Position numbers and translations under genes: made by a program. Under the pieces are notes generated by a model. It did not search any database. It worked only from the letters and a program-made list of their open reading frames with translations, and had not been told where the DNA came from. This document shows, one piece after another, positions 1 to 7,565 of a stretch of DNA of 35,675 nt. Numbering within the stretch: the stretch's first letter is position 1; every line of letters starts with the position of its first letter. The stretch comes from a virus. The DNA lies in IMG/VR virus record IMGVR_UViG_3300022074_000163, positions 1 to 35,675 of that record. The stretch is one strand, 5' to 3'.

Positions 1-1167
1 TGCATCGGCTGTTACTGCTCCATTAAACGTAGCTGCACCTGCTGCTGACATATCAAGGGTAAGAGCTGTTATTTCTGATCCACCATCATTACCTTTAAAT
101 ATTAAATCTTCATCTGATATAGCAGACTTAATAACAAAATTATTAGCATCTTGTGTAAATTGACCAATAACAGTTCCATTATCTTTAAATCTTATATCAC
201 CACCATTAGCATCTAAACTTATATCACCTTCCGCATCAACTATAAAATCATCTCCTGCTGTTATTGTTAAAATTCCACCATCAGAAATAGTAGAGCCATT
301 AATTGTTATATCATCTACTGTAAGTGTTGTAAGCGTTCCAACACTTGTAATATTTGTTTGTGCTGCTGTTCCAAGTGTTCCTGTTATAGCTCCTGAAACA
401 TTAAGAGTAGAAGCCATATCTACAGCACCATCTATATCTACTACGTCTAGATTTGTTGTACCATCTACATCTATATCACCTGAGATGTCTAAAGCTGTAC
501 CAATTAAAGTTTGTGTAAAAGTAACTTGTCCGTTAGAGGCAATAGTCATAGCGTCTACATCTGAGGCAGAGCCTATAGTTTTGCCATCCCCAATAATAAT
601 GTCGTCACTAAAAGTAGCTGTTTGTGCAAAGGTAACACCACCACCATCTGCTATAGTCATGGCATCATCGCCATCAGTAAATTCTATAAGACCTGTTTGT
701 ATTGAAGCTGATGTTTCTATAATTCCACTTGTTTGTAAATTTAAAGAAGCAAAAGCATCAACCATTGCTCCACCTGAACCTGCACCATCAGAATAAATTA
801 CTTTAGTTTTACCACTAGGTATTGTTACTGTAGCACCACTACCTTGTTTAATAATTATAGATTGTGAGCCACTTGTTCCATTTTCTATAATCCACAGTTT
901 AGATACAGTATTAGGTCCTATAGTAATAGTACAAGTAGAATCTAATGTACCTGTATATTTTAAGAACATAGACCTACCTGGGTCTGTTGCTCCATCTGCT
1001 ATTGTAGTTGTATGCGTATCAGCATTTGTAGTAATAGCTTCTGTGCCATAACTAAAAGCTTCTGCTATTAATTCAAGATTTGTATTTGTAGTATCACCCC
1101 ATGTACCACTAGCATCACCAGTAGCCATTTCGTTTAATCTTAAATCATTTACATATGAACTTGCCAT
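1..1167 (-). CDS. Tail-fibre/tail-spike-like structural protein (3' end cut by window)
   Basis: The minus-strand reading frame starts at ATG 1165-1167 and stays open to base 1, so 389 residues are visible and the C terminus is missing. The N terminus (MASSYVNDLRLNEMATGD) is followed by a short globular stretch. After that comes a long, low-complexity beta-type repeat region rich in G, T, D, I and S, with recurring turns such as DGDDAMTIADGG, DVDAMTIASNG and GDIDVDGTTNLDVVDIDG. This pattern is typical of trimeric fibre or spike shafts in marine phages. It is the last gene visible in the head-to-tail transcription order, which fits a host-recognition role. The receptor-binding tip, and any chaperone domain, lies outside the window. 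The function is inferred from repeat character and position, not from a recognised catalytic motif. Confidence 0.65.
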   Translation of the reverse strand, partial: MASSYVNDLRLNEMATGDASGTWGDTTNTNLELIAEAFSYGTEAITTNADTHTTTIADGATDPGRSMFLKYTGTLDSTCTITIGPNTVSKLWIIENGTSGSQSIIIKQGSGATVTIPSGKTKVIYSDGAGSGGAMVDAFASLNLQTSGIIETSASIQTGLIEFTDGDDAMTIADGGGVTFAQTATFSDDIIIGDGKTIGSASDVDAMTIASNGQVTFTQTLIGTALDISGDIDVDGTTNLDVVDIDGAVDMASTLNVSGAITGTLGTAAQTNITSVGTLTTLTVDDITINGSTISDGGILTITAGDDFIVDAEGDISLDANGGDIRFKDNGTVIGQFTQDANNFVIKSAISDEDLIFKGNDGGSEITALTLDMSAAGAATFNGAVTADA

Positions 1168-1191
1168 TGTGTATTCCTCTTTATAATTTTA

Positions 1192-1953
1192 TTATGCTAC
1201 TTCACTCCAATCTGGTGTTTGTGAAGTAGAAATTTCTGAATAATTTGCTGTTTGTGTTGTTGATACATCACTATAACTTGCTGTTTGCGAATCATCAATA
1301 TTTTGATAATTTATTGTTTGTGAATCATCTATATTTTGATAATTAGGTGTTTGACTATCAATTACTATAGTCCAAATGTTAACACCTTGTATTTTACCAG
1401 TACCAAATACTCCTGTTATATCAACAACTGATTTAGCTATTACTGTTTCATTTCCTAGTGCTGTTGTGCCTACTAAACCAGTAACTGATAATATATTAAC
1501 ACTTATTGTACTAACTGTTCCTAATGAACTTGTAGCACTTAAACCTGTTGGAGATACTGTAGCTCCTGCAGAAACTGATTCATCACCAAGTGTTCCTACT
1601 GATGCTGATCCAGAAACTCCTGTAACAGCAGCTCCTGCAGTAATAGCATTACCTAAAGCTGATGTTCCTACATTACCTGTAACTGAAGTATTTGCATCAG
1701 CAGCTATAACCTCATCGCCTAATGCTGATGTACCTACATTTCCTGTAACAGAAATATTAGCTGTTCCTATTACAGTTTCACTACCTAAAGCTGATGTAGC
1801 ACTTACTCCAGTAACTGATACTAAAGCTTTTGCTATTACTGTCTCATTACCAAGTGCAGTAGTTCCTGCAACTCCAGTAACGACAACTGGTATAGGCTCA
1901 CCCCAAGTAAGTTGTCCCCAGGTCCCTCGACCCCAACCAGTTACATTAGCCAT
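1192..1953 (-). CDS. Repeat-rich virion protein with tandem 11-residue C-terminal repeats
   Basis: The 253-residue protein is built from repeats. It begins with a Trp/Gly stretch (GWGRGTWGQLTWGE). About seven imperfect copies of a 24-30-residue unit follow, centred on SVTGxxGTSALGxETVI. The last 55 residues hold five 11-residue repeats of the form DSQTxNYQNI, ending in QTPDWSEVA. Proteins with this three-part layout are frequent next to fibre genes in uncultured marine phages, where I know them only as structural proteins of unknown role. Beta-rich repeats suggest an elongated fibre, appendage or decoration. The gene sits 24 bases downstream of the fibre gene's start and 6 bases from the preceding gene, so it belongs to the same late operon. 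No enzyme motif is visible. Confidence 0.6.
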   Translation of the reverse strand: MANVTGWGRGTWGQLTWGEPIPVVVTGVAGTTALGNETVIAKALVSVTGVSATSALGSETVIGTANISVTGNVGTSALGDEVIAADANTSVTGNVGTSALGNAITAGAAVTGVSGSASVGTLGDESVSAGATVSPTGLSATSSLGTVSTISVNILSVTGLVGTTALGNETVIAKSVVDITGVFGTGKIQGVNIWTIVIDSQTPNYQNIDDSQTINYQNIDDSQTASYSDVSTTQTANYSEISTSQTPDWSEVA

Positions 1954-1959
1954 AGGCTA

Positions 1960-2391
1960 CTAAGCTATTCTTATAATAGCATTTGATGCATCTGCTGCTG
2001 GAAATTGAATAGTAAAATCTCCTGCTGTAGAAGTCTTATCTCCACCAAAATCTAATACAGCAACTGCTGGGTCTCCTGATGCACTATCGTTAAATATTAG
2101 GGCACCTCTAGCAGTAATAGTAGCTGTACTAAATGTTAAATCTGCAAAATCTGTTAGTGCAGTAGTGCCTGAAGTGCTAGGATCAACTCTAGTCAAAGAA
2201 CCACCCTTAGCTGTATAACCTGTGCCACTAACTTCATTAGAAGTTGTATATGCTGTTGTAGCTGCATCTAGTGATGCAGAACTCGTATATAAAGCTAATT
2301 GAAAAGTGCTACCACCACTATTCTTAAAATTATGCACTCCTTCTAATAGTTCTTTTTTAAAAGATGTACACATTGCTTGTGAAATTGCCAT
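1960..2391 (-). CDS. Conserved virion protein (marine-phage tail/fibre-region family), function unknown
   Basis: This 143-residue protein opens with MAISQAMCTSFKKELLEGVHNF and then has beta-rich segments (FQLALYTSSASLDAATTAY, VSGTGYTAKGG, TARGALIFND, AVAVLDFGGDK), ending in FPAADASNAIIRIA. I recognise this signature as a protein family that recurs near the connectors and fibres of marine phages. It has no assigned enzymatic role and is presumed to be a structural component of the tail or neck. Its start codon overlaps the stop of the upstream 96-residue gene by one base, which indicates translational coupling. No transmembrane segment or catalytic motif is seen. The family resemblance comes from memory and was not checked by search. 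Confidence 0.55.
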   Translation of the reverse strand: MAISQAMCTSFKKELLEGVHNFKNSGGSTFQLALYTSSASLDAATTAYTTSNEVSGTGYTAKGGSLTRVDPSTSGTTALTDFADLTFSTATITARGALIFNDSASGDPAVAVLDFGGDKTSTAGDFTIQFPAADASNAIIRIA

Positions 2392-2681
2392 TATAGTCTC
2401 CTAATAATTTTAGCCATATCTTTATGACCTTGTTGTTCTAGTAATCCTGCTACAGTAGCTCTATCACTAGCTATAGCTTGTTTTAAATAAAACAATACAA
2501 CACTTGTCATATTGTCTTTAAAAGCTTGTGCCTGTGCTTTTACCATTGGATCAGCATTGTCACTAATAGAAATTAACTTTTCCATTATTCTTTCTGTCCA
2601 ATGTTCAGGACTTAATCCTTTATTTTGAGTTGTTTTAACATCAATATTGCCTAAACTTGTTGATACATCTACTGTAAACAT
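2391..2681 (-). CDS. Conserved small helical phage protein, function unknown
   Basis: The protein has 96 residues. It has a short beta-type N terminus (MFTVDVSTSLGNIDVKTTQNKGLSPEHW), then a helical body (ERIMEKLISISDNADPMVKAQAQAFKDNM, VVLFYLKQAIASDRATVAGLLEQQGHKDMAKIIRRL). The closing GH(K)DMAxIIRRL signature is one I associate with a recurring unannotated gene beside head-tail connectors in marine phages. It overlaps both neighbours by one base, so it is translated as part of the connector-fibre cassette. It may be a neck or tail-assembly factor, but that rests on position only. Confidence 0.55.
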   Translation of the reverse strand: MFTVDVSTSLGNIDVKTTQNKGLSPEHWTERIMEKLISISDNADPMVKAQAQAFKDNMTSVVLFYLKQAIASDRATVAGLLEQQGHKDMAKIIRRL

Positions 2682-3322
2682 TATGTTACCTGTTGTCTTA
2701 CAGGACCTGTCCTGTAGTTATCTTTAGTATTTTTACCTTCAGCAAAAACTTTAAATCTTGATATAGCCTCTTGAAATCTTTTTTCATAATTAACCATAAT
2801 ATCTGGCTCACCTTTCATAAAAGTATAAGCCTCTACTAAAGAACCATATAATAAACAATCTGGAGCATTAGTACCTATATAACTTGTTCCATCTCCACTA
2901 GCTGTAATAGATGTTGGTGTATATTCATAATGAAGTTCTGCAGTAAAATTTGCATTTGGTGTTGGTGCAACAATAAAACTATCTTCATCAAATCTAGCAT
3001 AATATTTTGGCACACCTGTTGTAGAACTATTAGGATAAGCTTCTCTTATAAAAGCTACATCTTTAAATAGTAAATACTCATAGCCACTATTATCTACAGC
3101 TAAAGAATGTGATGATAAAAAGTCAGTAGGAGTAGATAAATATTGATTACCTGATGTTAAAGTTCCTGTAACATTTTTTCTAAATACTGGAAGCGATACA
3201 AGTTTTTGTATCCTATCCTCTGTATTAACTATAAATTCATCTAAATTATTTACAAAAGTAGTTTCTGTATTATTAGTATAATCTTGTATAGCTGTTTTTA
3301 ATGTTGTAAATGTCCAAGCCAT
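2681..3322 (-). CDS. Head-tail adaptor-like (neck) protein
   Basis: The 213-residue protein begins MAWTFTTLKTAIQDYTNNTETTFVNNLDEFIVNTEDRIQ. This is an N-terminal helical region followed by a beta-rich middle (TSGNQYLSTPTDFLSSHSLAV, PKYYARFDEDSFIVAPTPN, AELHYEYTPTSIT) and C-terminal helices (DCLLYGSLVEAYTFMKGEPDIMVNYEKRFQEAISRFK). This organisation matches the phage adaptor family related to gp6-type connectors, which form a ring under the portal. It lies in the same cassette as a second connector-like protein (3633-4328), as expected for a two-ring neck. The assignment is by family resemblance. A tail tubular protein A-like role would also fit. Confidence 0.6.
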   Translation of the reverse strand: MAWTFTTLKTAIQDYTNNTETTFVNNLDEFIVNTEDRIQKLVSLPVFRKNVTGTLTSGNQYLSTPTDFLSSHSLAVDNSGYEYLLFKDVAFIREAYPNSSTTGVPKYYARFDEDSFIVAPTPNANFTAELHYEYTPTSITASGDGTSYIGTNAPDCLLYGSLVEAYTFMKGEPDIMVNYEKRFQEAISRFKVFAEGKNTKDNYRTGPVRQQVT

Positions 3323-3636
3323 TATCCTGTACTCACTTTAACTTTCCCAATTTCTGTTCTTAATATAAGTCCTGTTCCTGATACAGGATTAAATCCAAAA
3401 TATTTAGTAGATGATTTTTCACCTCTATCAGGTCTTGGATTAAATAATGATTGATTATCAGATGAGTCTACCTCACCAATTTTTAATTGTGGATGATCAA
3501 CATCAAGACAATTAGGACAAACTCTTAATCCATTACGAATACTATCTTGTATTTCGTATTGTAAATCGTTTAGCTTATAAGTAAAACCACATCTATCGCA
3601 ATCACCTAAAGCTTTTTTACCTACTGCATAACTCAT
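3322..3636 (-). CDS. Small zinc-ribbon virion-cassette protein
   Basis: The protein has 104 residues. Near the N terminus there is a CDRC pair (Cys13 and Cys16) and about 23 residues later a CPNC pair. This is the spacing of a single zinc ribbon. The C-terminal half is polar and contains FNPRPDRGEKSSTKYFGFNPVSGTG. Its frame overlaps the upstream connector by four bases and the downstream adaptor by one base, so it is tightly coupled to neck genes. Zinc-ribbon proteins of this size recur between two connector genes in marine phages; their role is unknown. A structural zinc site in a neck or tail protein is the simplest reading. Confidence 0.5.
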   Translation of the reverse strand: MSYAVGKKALGDCDRCGFTYKLNDLQYEIQDSIRNGLRVCPNCLDVDHPQLKIGEVDSSDNQSLFNPRPDRGEKSSTKYFGFNPVSGTGLILRTEIGKVKVSTG

Positions 3637-4328
3637 CTATATAAATTTATATCAGGAACAAATTTAACAGATGCTCTTTCTCTATCAGCATCGCTTACAT
3701 CGTTCCAAAGTTCATCATACCTTTGTTTAATCATTCCAACTCTATTTTGTGCTTCAGGTATTTTACAAGCTAAATTATAAGCTAAAGCATATGTTAGACA
3801 TGGTAAATATCTACTAGGCACATCTGCGTTATTACTTGCAACATTACCAGCATCTTCTATTCTCTTTATATAGTCATATACTAATGTATATGTTTCTGCA
3901 GAATCAGGAGTTGCCCACAAAACTATACTATTAGAACTTGTGCCTTTATCAATAAAAAACTGAGTTGGTTTTGATTCTAATAATTTAACAGCTTGATGAT
4001 TATATTCTGTTCTTGATATTCTGTTTAATCTTTGATCAAACTGTTTATCTGTATCACCTGCATCTGTTCTTATAAAAGCATCTACTACTTCTAGAGCACT
4101 AGATTCTAAAGTATATGAACTAGTACCAGCAGTAAGTGTCTGAGTAGCTTGCTCTATCTTCCAAAGATTTAATCCTTTGTTTTGCCACTCTAAAAAGATA
4201 AGATTAAGAGCACGTTTTGCTCCTTTATAATCGTAGCCTGAACGCAACTCACTACCACATAGATCATAAGCTTCTTCCATAATATCGCCTAAATCTAACG
4301 TAAATGCTGTTGTTCCACTTGTTGCCAT
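3633..4328 (-). CDS. Connector / DNA-stabilisation-like neck protein
   Basis: The 231-residue protein contains LGDIMEEAYDLCGSELRSGYDYKGAKRALNLIFLEWQNKGLNLWKIEQ near its N terminus. This helix-rich segment resembles phage head-completion or packaged-DNA-stabilisation proteins of the P22 gp4 / gp6 connector type. The centre is beta-rich (ATQTLTAGTSSYTLE, EVVDAFIRTD, FFIDKG). The C terminus is helical (PSRYLPCLTYALAYNLACKIPEAQNRVGMIKQRYDELWNDV). It lies upstream of the zinc-ribbon and adaptor genes in transcription order. The likely role is a ring protein that seals the portal after packaging; this is inferred from fold type and order. Confidence 0.55.
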   Translation of the reverse strand: MATSGTTAFTLDLGDIMEEAYDLCGSELRSGYDYKGAKRALNLIFLEWQNKGLNLWKIEQATQTLTAGTSSYTLESSALEVVDAFIRTDAGDTDKQFDQRLNRISRTEYNHQAVKLLESKPTQFFIDKGTSSNSIVLWATPDSAETYTLVYDYIKRIEDAGNVASNNADVPSRYLPCLTYALAYNLACKIPEAQNRVGMIKQRYDELWNDVSDADRERASVKFVPDINLYR

Positions 4329-4615
4329 TATTTACCTTCTTTTTTTCTTATTGCTTCTTTGCCTTTTTTGGCGATTCTTGCTTGTTCTTTTTTACCTGCG
4401 ACTTTTGCTCTTTGTTCCAACACAGTAAGGATTTGGATTTTTCTAGCAAAAGGTTTGTTAATTCTTTTAACTTTAGCCACAGTTCTACGAGCATCTGCTG
4501 GAGTTCTGAAAGCAATGCTAACAGTGTCTTTTGGATTTTCATCAGTATATAATCTCCTCCCACTTCCTTTGGGTTTTTTTCCTGTTCCTACTTTAGGGTC
4601 TCTACGTTTTCTCAA
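4328..4615 (-). CDS. Small lysine/arginine-rich protein, function unknown
   Basis: The 95-residue protein is highly basic. It starts MRKRRDPKVGTGKKPKGSGRRLYTDENPKDTVSIAFRTPADARRTV and continues with helical, lysine-rich sequence (KRINKPFARKIQILTVLEQRAKVAGKKEQARIAKKGKEAIRKKEGK). The N-terminal GTGKKPKGSGRRLYTDENPKDTV block is one I recall as conserved in marine phages. It overlaps the downstream connector by one base and directly abuts another basic gene. High positive charge suggests binding to DNA inside the capsid or to the acidic scaffold, but nothing in the sequence proves this. Confidence 0.5.
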   Translation of the reverse strand: MRKRRDPKVGTGKKPKGSGRRLYTDENPKDTVSIAFRTPADARRTVAKVKRINKPFARKIQILTVLEQRAKVAGKKEQARIAKKGKEAIRKKEGK

Positions 4616-4906
4616 TTAACACTTCCACCTTCTACGAGCCTGTCTAATTCTTGAATTAGGATCATTTCTAGTTTTAGCTGAACTACGTTTAAGTTGTCCT
4701 AAAGACCTTGCACAATAAGACTTTCTACGTTTTGCTGCCTTACTACCTTTTTTAACTTTACCTGTTACTGCTGTTTTTAACTTAGAACCAGGATTTAACT
4801 TTCTATAAGCTTTAACTCCTGCCTTAGTCATTCCAGCTCCAGACTTAGTAGATCGGAAATTTTTTTTATTCCTAGGCGGCATCTTCGCCTGTTTTCTTAT
4901 AGGCAT
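4616..4906 (-). CDS. Small basic protein, DUF6321-like
   Basis: The 96-residue protein carries the block KAGVKAYRKLNPGSKLKTAVTGKVKKGSKAAKRRKSYCARSLGQ, which resembles a phage domain of unknown function I know as DUF6321. It ends in a conserved-looking RQARRRWKC tail. It has two cysteines (one in SYCARS, one at the C terminus) and very few acidic residues. It lies in a row of four lysine-rich small genes between the capsid region and the connectors. The molecular role is unknown. A DNA-condensing or head-internal protein is possible from charge alone. Confidence 0.5.
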   Translation of the reverse strand: MPIRKQAKMPPRNKKNFRSTKSGAGMTKAGVKAYRKLNPGSKLKTAVTGKVKKGSKAAKRRKSYCARSLGQLKRSSAKTRNDPNSRIRQARRRWKC

Positions 4907-4911
4907 ATTTA

Positions 4912-5202
4912 CTACTTAGTTTTTTTACCGCCTTTCATACCACCTTTAGTAGACATTTTGCTTCTCATCATAACTTTTTTACCTGCAGCATAACCTCTAT
5001 TTTCCATAGGTTTATCATTGGTCATTCTAGTATTCATACCCATACTAAACATTTTTTTAACATACTGTTTATTAGATTCAGCTCCCATTTCAGTTGCTTT
5101 TACTTTTCTGCCACCAACCATACCACCTTTGGTGCCCATCTTACTTTTCATGGTGCCTTTACCACCCTTGTAACCCATTTTACTTTTCATTTTTCCTGCC
5201 AT
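4912..5202 (-). CDS. Lys/Gly/Met repeat protein
   Basis: The 96-residue protein is almost entirely K, G, M, T and S. It has repeats of the type KSKMGxKGGxxxMKSKMGTKGGM at the N terminus and RSKMSTKGGMKGGKKTK at the C terminus. A short central segment (ESNKQYVKKMFSMGMNTRMTNDKPMENRGYAAGKK) is the only non-repetitive part. Similar KGGM-rich proteins recur at this position in marine phages. The sequence predicts a disordered, strongly cationic protein that could coat nucleic acid or fill the capsid. No motif supports a more exact call. Confidence 0.45.
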   Translation of the reverse strand: MAGKMKSKMGYKGGKGTMKSKMGTKGGMVGGRKVKATEMGAESNKQYVKKMFSMGMNTRMTNDKPMENRGYAAGKKVMMRSKMSTKGGMKGGKKTK

Positions 5203-5214
5203 AATTTTATACCT

Positions 5215-5520
5215 TTACTTAGATGCAGCTTTTTTAGGTCTACCCTTTTTTTTAGCTGCTGTTTTCTTGACTGTTTTCTTTTTTGGTTTTTTACCACCAA
5301 CATAAGCTTCATTAATATCAGGTGTAGATAAATCGTCAGCTATATAATGACCTTTATCATCTCTAGCTCTTACGCCATTCATTTCATCACACTTACGTTG
5401 TGCATCTTCTAAATCAGGATCAGGACCAAATACTGGTCTCCAAATACCATCATCTGAAACTTCTAAAACTTTGTATTGTGGTGGAAATTCACCAGTTTCT
5501 GAAATTATATAATTTGCCAT
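5215..5520 (-). CDS. Small protein with a lysine-rich, AT-hook-like tail
   Basis: The 101-residue protein has a folded-looking N-terminal half (MANYIISETGEFPPQYKVLEV, IWRPVFGPDPDLEDAQRKCDEMNG) followed by an acidic middle. The C-terminal 25 residues are nearly all Lys, Ala and Thr and end in KKKGRPKKAASK. The GRP core within basic residues resembles an AT-hook minor-groove binding motif, which would suit this AT-rich genome. It is the first in transcription order of four consecutive basic small proteins downstream of the capsid gene. DNA binding is inferred from the tail only. Confidence 0.5.
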   Translation of the reverse strand: MANYIISETGEFPPQYKVLEVSDDGIWRPVFGPDPDLEDAQRKCDEMNGVRARDDKGHYIADDLSTPDINEAYVGGKKPKKKTVKKTAAKKKGRPKKAASK

Positions 5521-5532
5521 AATAAATACCTG

Positions 5533-5940
5533 TTAATCAGAATATACTTTAACCATTTCTAAAACAATAGAATAAGTATCCCCTGATGAGTGTCCTTTAG
5601 TAGTAAGAAGAATGTCTCCATTTTTACCACTGCCTGCGTTATTTGGAAGTCCTCCAAAATCTTTGAAATCCATATGTCCATTACTACTTTCAGCAAGCTC
5701 CATAAGTAAAACATTACTAGTTGCATTTAAAAATAATTGCACTGACATACCTACAATAGCATGACTAATACGCATTACTCTTACTTCTGAACAAGATGTT
5801 CCTGCAGAGTTAGCGGCTAAGGCAGATACATCTACCTTAGCTACTGCGGATTCGCCAGTACCATCGCTGACATTTGTAAACTTCATAACACAATTTCTTT
5901 CACCATCAATAATAGTTTGTGATGTTACTGCGTCTGCCAT
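5533..5940 (-). CDS. Conserved virion protein, beta-rich
   Basis: The 135-residue protein begins MADAVTSQTIIDGERNCVMKFTNVSDGTGES and continues as beta strands and turns (AVAKVDVSALAANSAGTSCSEVRVMRISHAIVGMSVQLFL, NGHMDFKDFGGLPNNAGSGKNGDILLTTKGHSSGDTYSIVLEMVKVYS). I recognise this as a frequent structural family downstream of the major capsid gene in marine phages. It could be a decoration, minor head or tail protein. It is separated by 10 bases from the upstream 182-residue protein, consistent with joint late expression. No enzyme motif is visible. Confidence 0.55.
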   Translation of the reverse strand: MADAVTSQTIIDGERNCVMKFTNVSDGTGESAVAKVDVSALAANSAGTSCSEVRVMRISHAIVGMSVQLFLNATSNVLLMELAESSNGHMDFKDFGGLPNNAGSGKNGDILLTTKGHSSGDTYSIVLEMVKVYSD

Positions 5941-5950
5941 AATTTACTCC

Positions 5951-6499
5951 TTACGCTATTTGAGTGTATTCAATAATAAATGTAAAAGAACCTGCAGTTG
6001 TAGCATCTACTGTATTAGTGATATTACAATAAATAGTTCTTTCAGTATCTGTATATTGAACAGAAGCTGGAGCTGTTGTGCCATCTTGTGTTTGTAAAAC
6101 TAAACTAGTTAATGTTACATTGTGAGCAACAACAGTTGTGCCACCATCGAGTATTTCATCAGTTTGAGCTGCAACAATTTGTGCACCAGAAGATGATGTA
6201 CCTACTTCATAACCAATATCACCTGTTCCAATAACAGGAGAAACATCACAAAATATTTTTATATCTGTGATGATTGTATTTGCTGGTTGAGTAAATTCAC
6301 CTATAGTTGGAGAATCTCCTGCTGTAGTATTTACTGTTACGCCAGTTGCAAAACCTACATGTTTTACATATTTATTAGTAACAATACCTGTAGATGCAAT
6401 AGTTGCTACATCTGAGACTGCACCTGTGCTTGAATTTTTTGAAATGACCTTGAATCCGTTTTCGGTTCTTACTGGTCCATTAAAAGTTGTGTTAGCCAT
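5951..6499 (-). CDS. Conserved virion protein, beta-rich, first gene after the capsid terminator
   Basis: The 182-residue protein starts MANTTFNGPVRTENGFKVISKNSSTGAVSDVATI and is Thr/Val/Gly-rich throughout, with beta-strand pattern (YVKHVGFATGVTVNTTAGDSPTIGEF, DIKIFCDVSPVIGTGDIGYEVG, SFTFIIEYTQIA). It has no helices or motifs of note. The family recurs beside capsid genes in uncultured marine phages and is presumed structural. The gene lies beyond the terminator that follows the capsid gene, so its expression depends on read-through or on a promoter in the 139-base gap, which I could not identify. Confidence 0.5.
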   Translation of the reverse strand: MANTTFNGPVRTENGFKVISKNSSTGAVSDVATIASTGIVTNKYVKHVGFATGVTVNTTAGDSPTIGEFTQPANTIITDIKIFCDVSPVIGTGDIGYEVGTSSSGAQIVAAQTDEILDGGTTVVAHNVTLTSLVLQTQDGTTAPASVQYTDTERTIYCNITNTVDATTAGSFTFIIEYTQIA

Positions 6500-6603
6500 A
6501 ATTTTCTCCTAAAAGAAATGATCTATCATCTTGGCAAATGTCTGCTAGGTCAGTTGATAGATTAGTTATTAAAATCCCTAGAGTTATATAGATAATATAA
6601 CAT

Positions 6604-6630
6604 AAAAAAAAGGGGAGCGTGTGCTCCCCT
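6604..6630 (-). terminator. Rho-independent terminator after the major capsid gene
   Basis: Read on the minus strand, an 8-bp perfect stem (AGGGGAGC pairing with GCTCCCCT, four-base loop) is followed directly by seven T residues. It starts 9 bases past the capsid stop codon. It would end or attenuate transcription after the capsid gene, raising capsid message relative to the downstream virion genes. The gap 6500-6638 holds nothing else that I recognise. Confidence 0.85.
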
Positions 6631-6638
6631 AAAAGTTC

Positions 6639-7553
6639 TTACGAACTACCTGGTGAACCAAAGATACCTAGTGGATCAGATACACCGAAAGAATATCTTT
6701 CTCTCGCCTTATATCTAACATTACCAGTATCGAAGTCTCCATCCATAGTAGTAGTCATAGGTGCTCTAACAAAATGCTTCATTCCATCTGGAACATCTGT
6801 TGTAATAAAGAAAGCATTTGTATCAGTTAAATAATGATTAACTGAATAACCTTCTGGAATCACACCATTAGTTTTCACTGCATTTATGTCATTGTCAGCA
6901 GTTCCTACTCTATAATCACTTTGTAACAATCTAGTTGCTACAAACTGTAGGTCACTAGGAATAATAAGTTTCCTAGCTTTTGCTGCAATTTTAAGACCTC
7001 TTTCATCAACATATTTGCCGATTTGAATGATTGCATCTTCTAAAGATGTTTCATTTAAGTCTGCACCTGTTGATGGTCTATTACTATTTGTGCCACCGTT
7101 TACAAGTGGGTGAGCTGTGCTAAATAAAGCAACACCATCACCAGAAGAAAAAGTAGTTGAGAATCCATTATTTAATGGAAACGCTGCTTTTACTTGCTTT
7201 GTATAAGACATAGCTCTAGCTAATGCTTTAGTATATCTAGCTGATACTGAAACGTATAGATTATCTTCCATAGCTTCTTCAGTAATGCTGAATCCTAAAC
7301 CAATAGTTTCATGCGTATATCTAGCGACAAAAGATTCTTGTGCAGTATCATAAGTGATAGCTGAACCTTCATCTTTTACAGGAGCTGCTCCAAAACCAGA
7401 TAACTTCAATTCTTCTTCAAAACTTCTTTCAGAATTTTCAGTTACATAGATTTCTTCGTGCTCATTCTCATAACGATTGTATTCTTCACCGAATAATGCG
7501 TTAAGACCAGGTAAGAGTTGTTTTAACTCGTTAGCTCTTGAAATAGCTGCCAT
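6639..7553 (-). CDS. Major capsid protein
   Basis: The 304-residue protein has the features of a HK97-fold capsid subunit related to the Mu gpT-like group. There is an N-terminal arm (AISRANELKQLLPGLNALFGEEYNRYENEHEEIY), a SGFGAAPVKDEGSAITYD segment, the helical spine region (FSITEEAMEDNLYVSVSARYTKALARAMSYTKQVKAAFPLNNGF), and the typical ALFSTAHPLVNGGTNSNRPSTGADLNETSLEDAI block. An APMTTTMDGDFDTGNVRYKARERYSFGVSDPLGIFGSPG C terminus closes it. Its length is normal for the group. It sits after scaffold and decoration genes and is followed by a strong terminator, consistent with very high expression. A GGGAG ribosome site precedes the ATG. Confidence 0.85.
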   Translation of the reverse strand: MAAISRANELKQLLPGLNALFGEEYNRYENEHEEIYVTENSERSFEEELKLSGFGAAPVKDEGSAITYDTAQESFVARYTHETIGLGFSITEEAMEDNLYVSVSARYTKALARAMSYTKQVKAAFPLNNGFSTTFSSGDGVALFSTAHPLVNGGTNSNRPSTGADLNETSLEDAIIQIGKYVDERGLKIAAKARKLIIPSDLQFVATRLLQSDYRVGTADNDINAVKTNGVIPEGYSVNHYLTDTNAFFITTDVPDGMKHFVRAPMTTTMDGDFDTGNVRYKARERYSFGVSDPLGIFGSPGSS

Positions 7554-7565
7554 AATTTATCTCCC

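Noticed and set aside
485-1963. Open plus-strand frames of 103 and 195 codons opposite the fibre genes
   Set aside because: They are antisense to repeat-rich genes with clear minus-strand coding character, have no ribosome sites, and translate to Pro/Thr/Val-rich strings typical of mirrored repeats.
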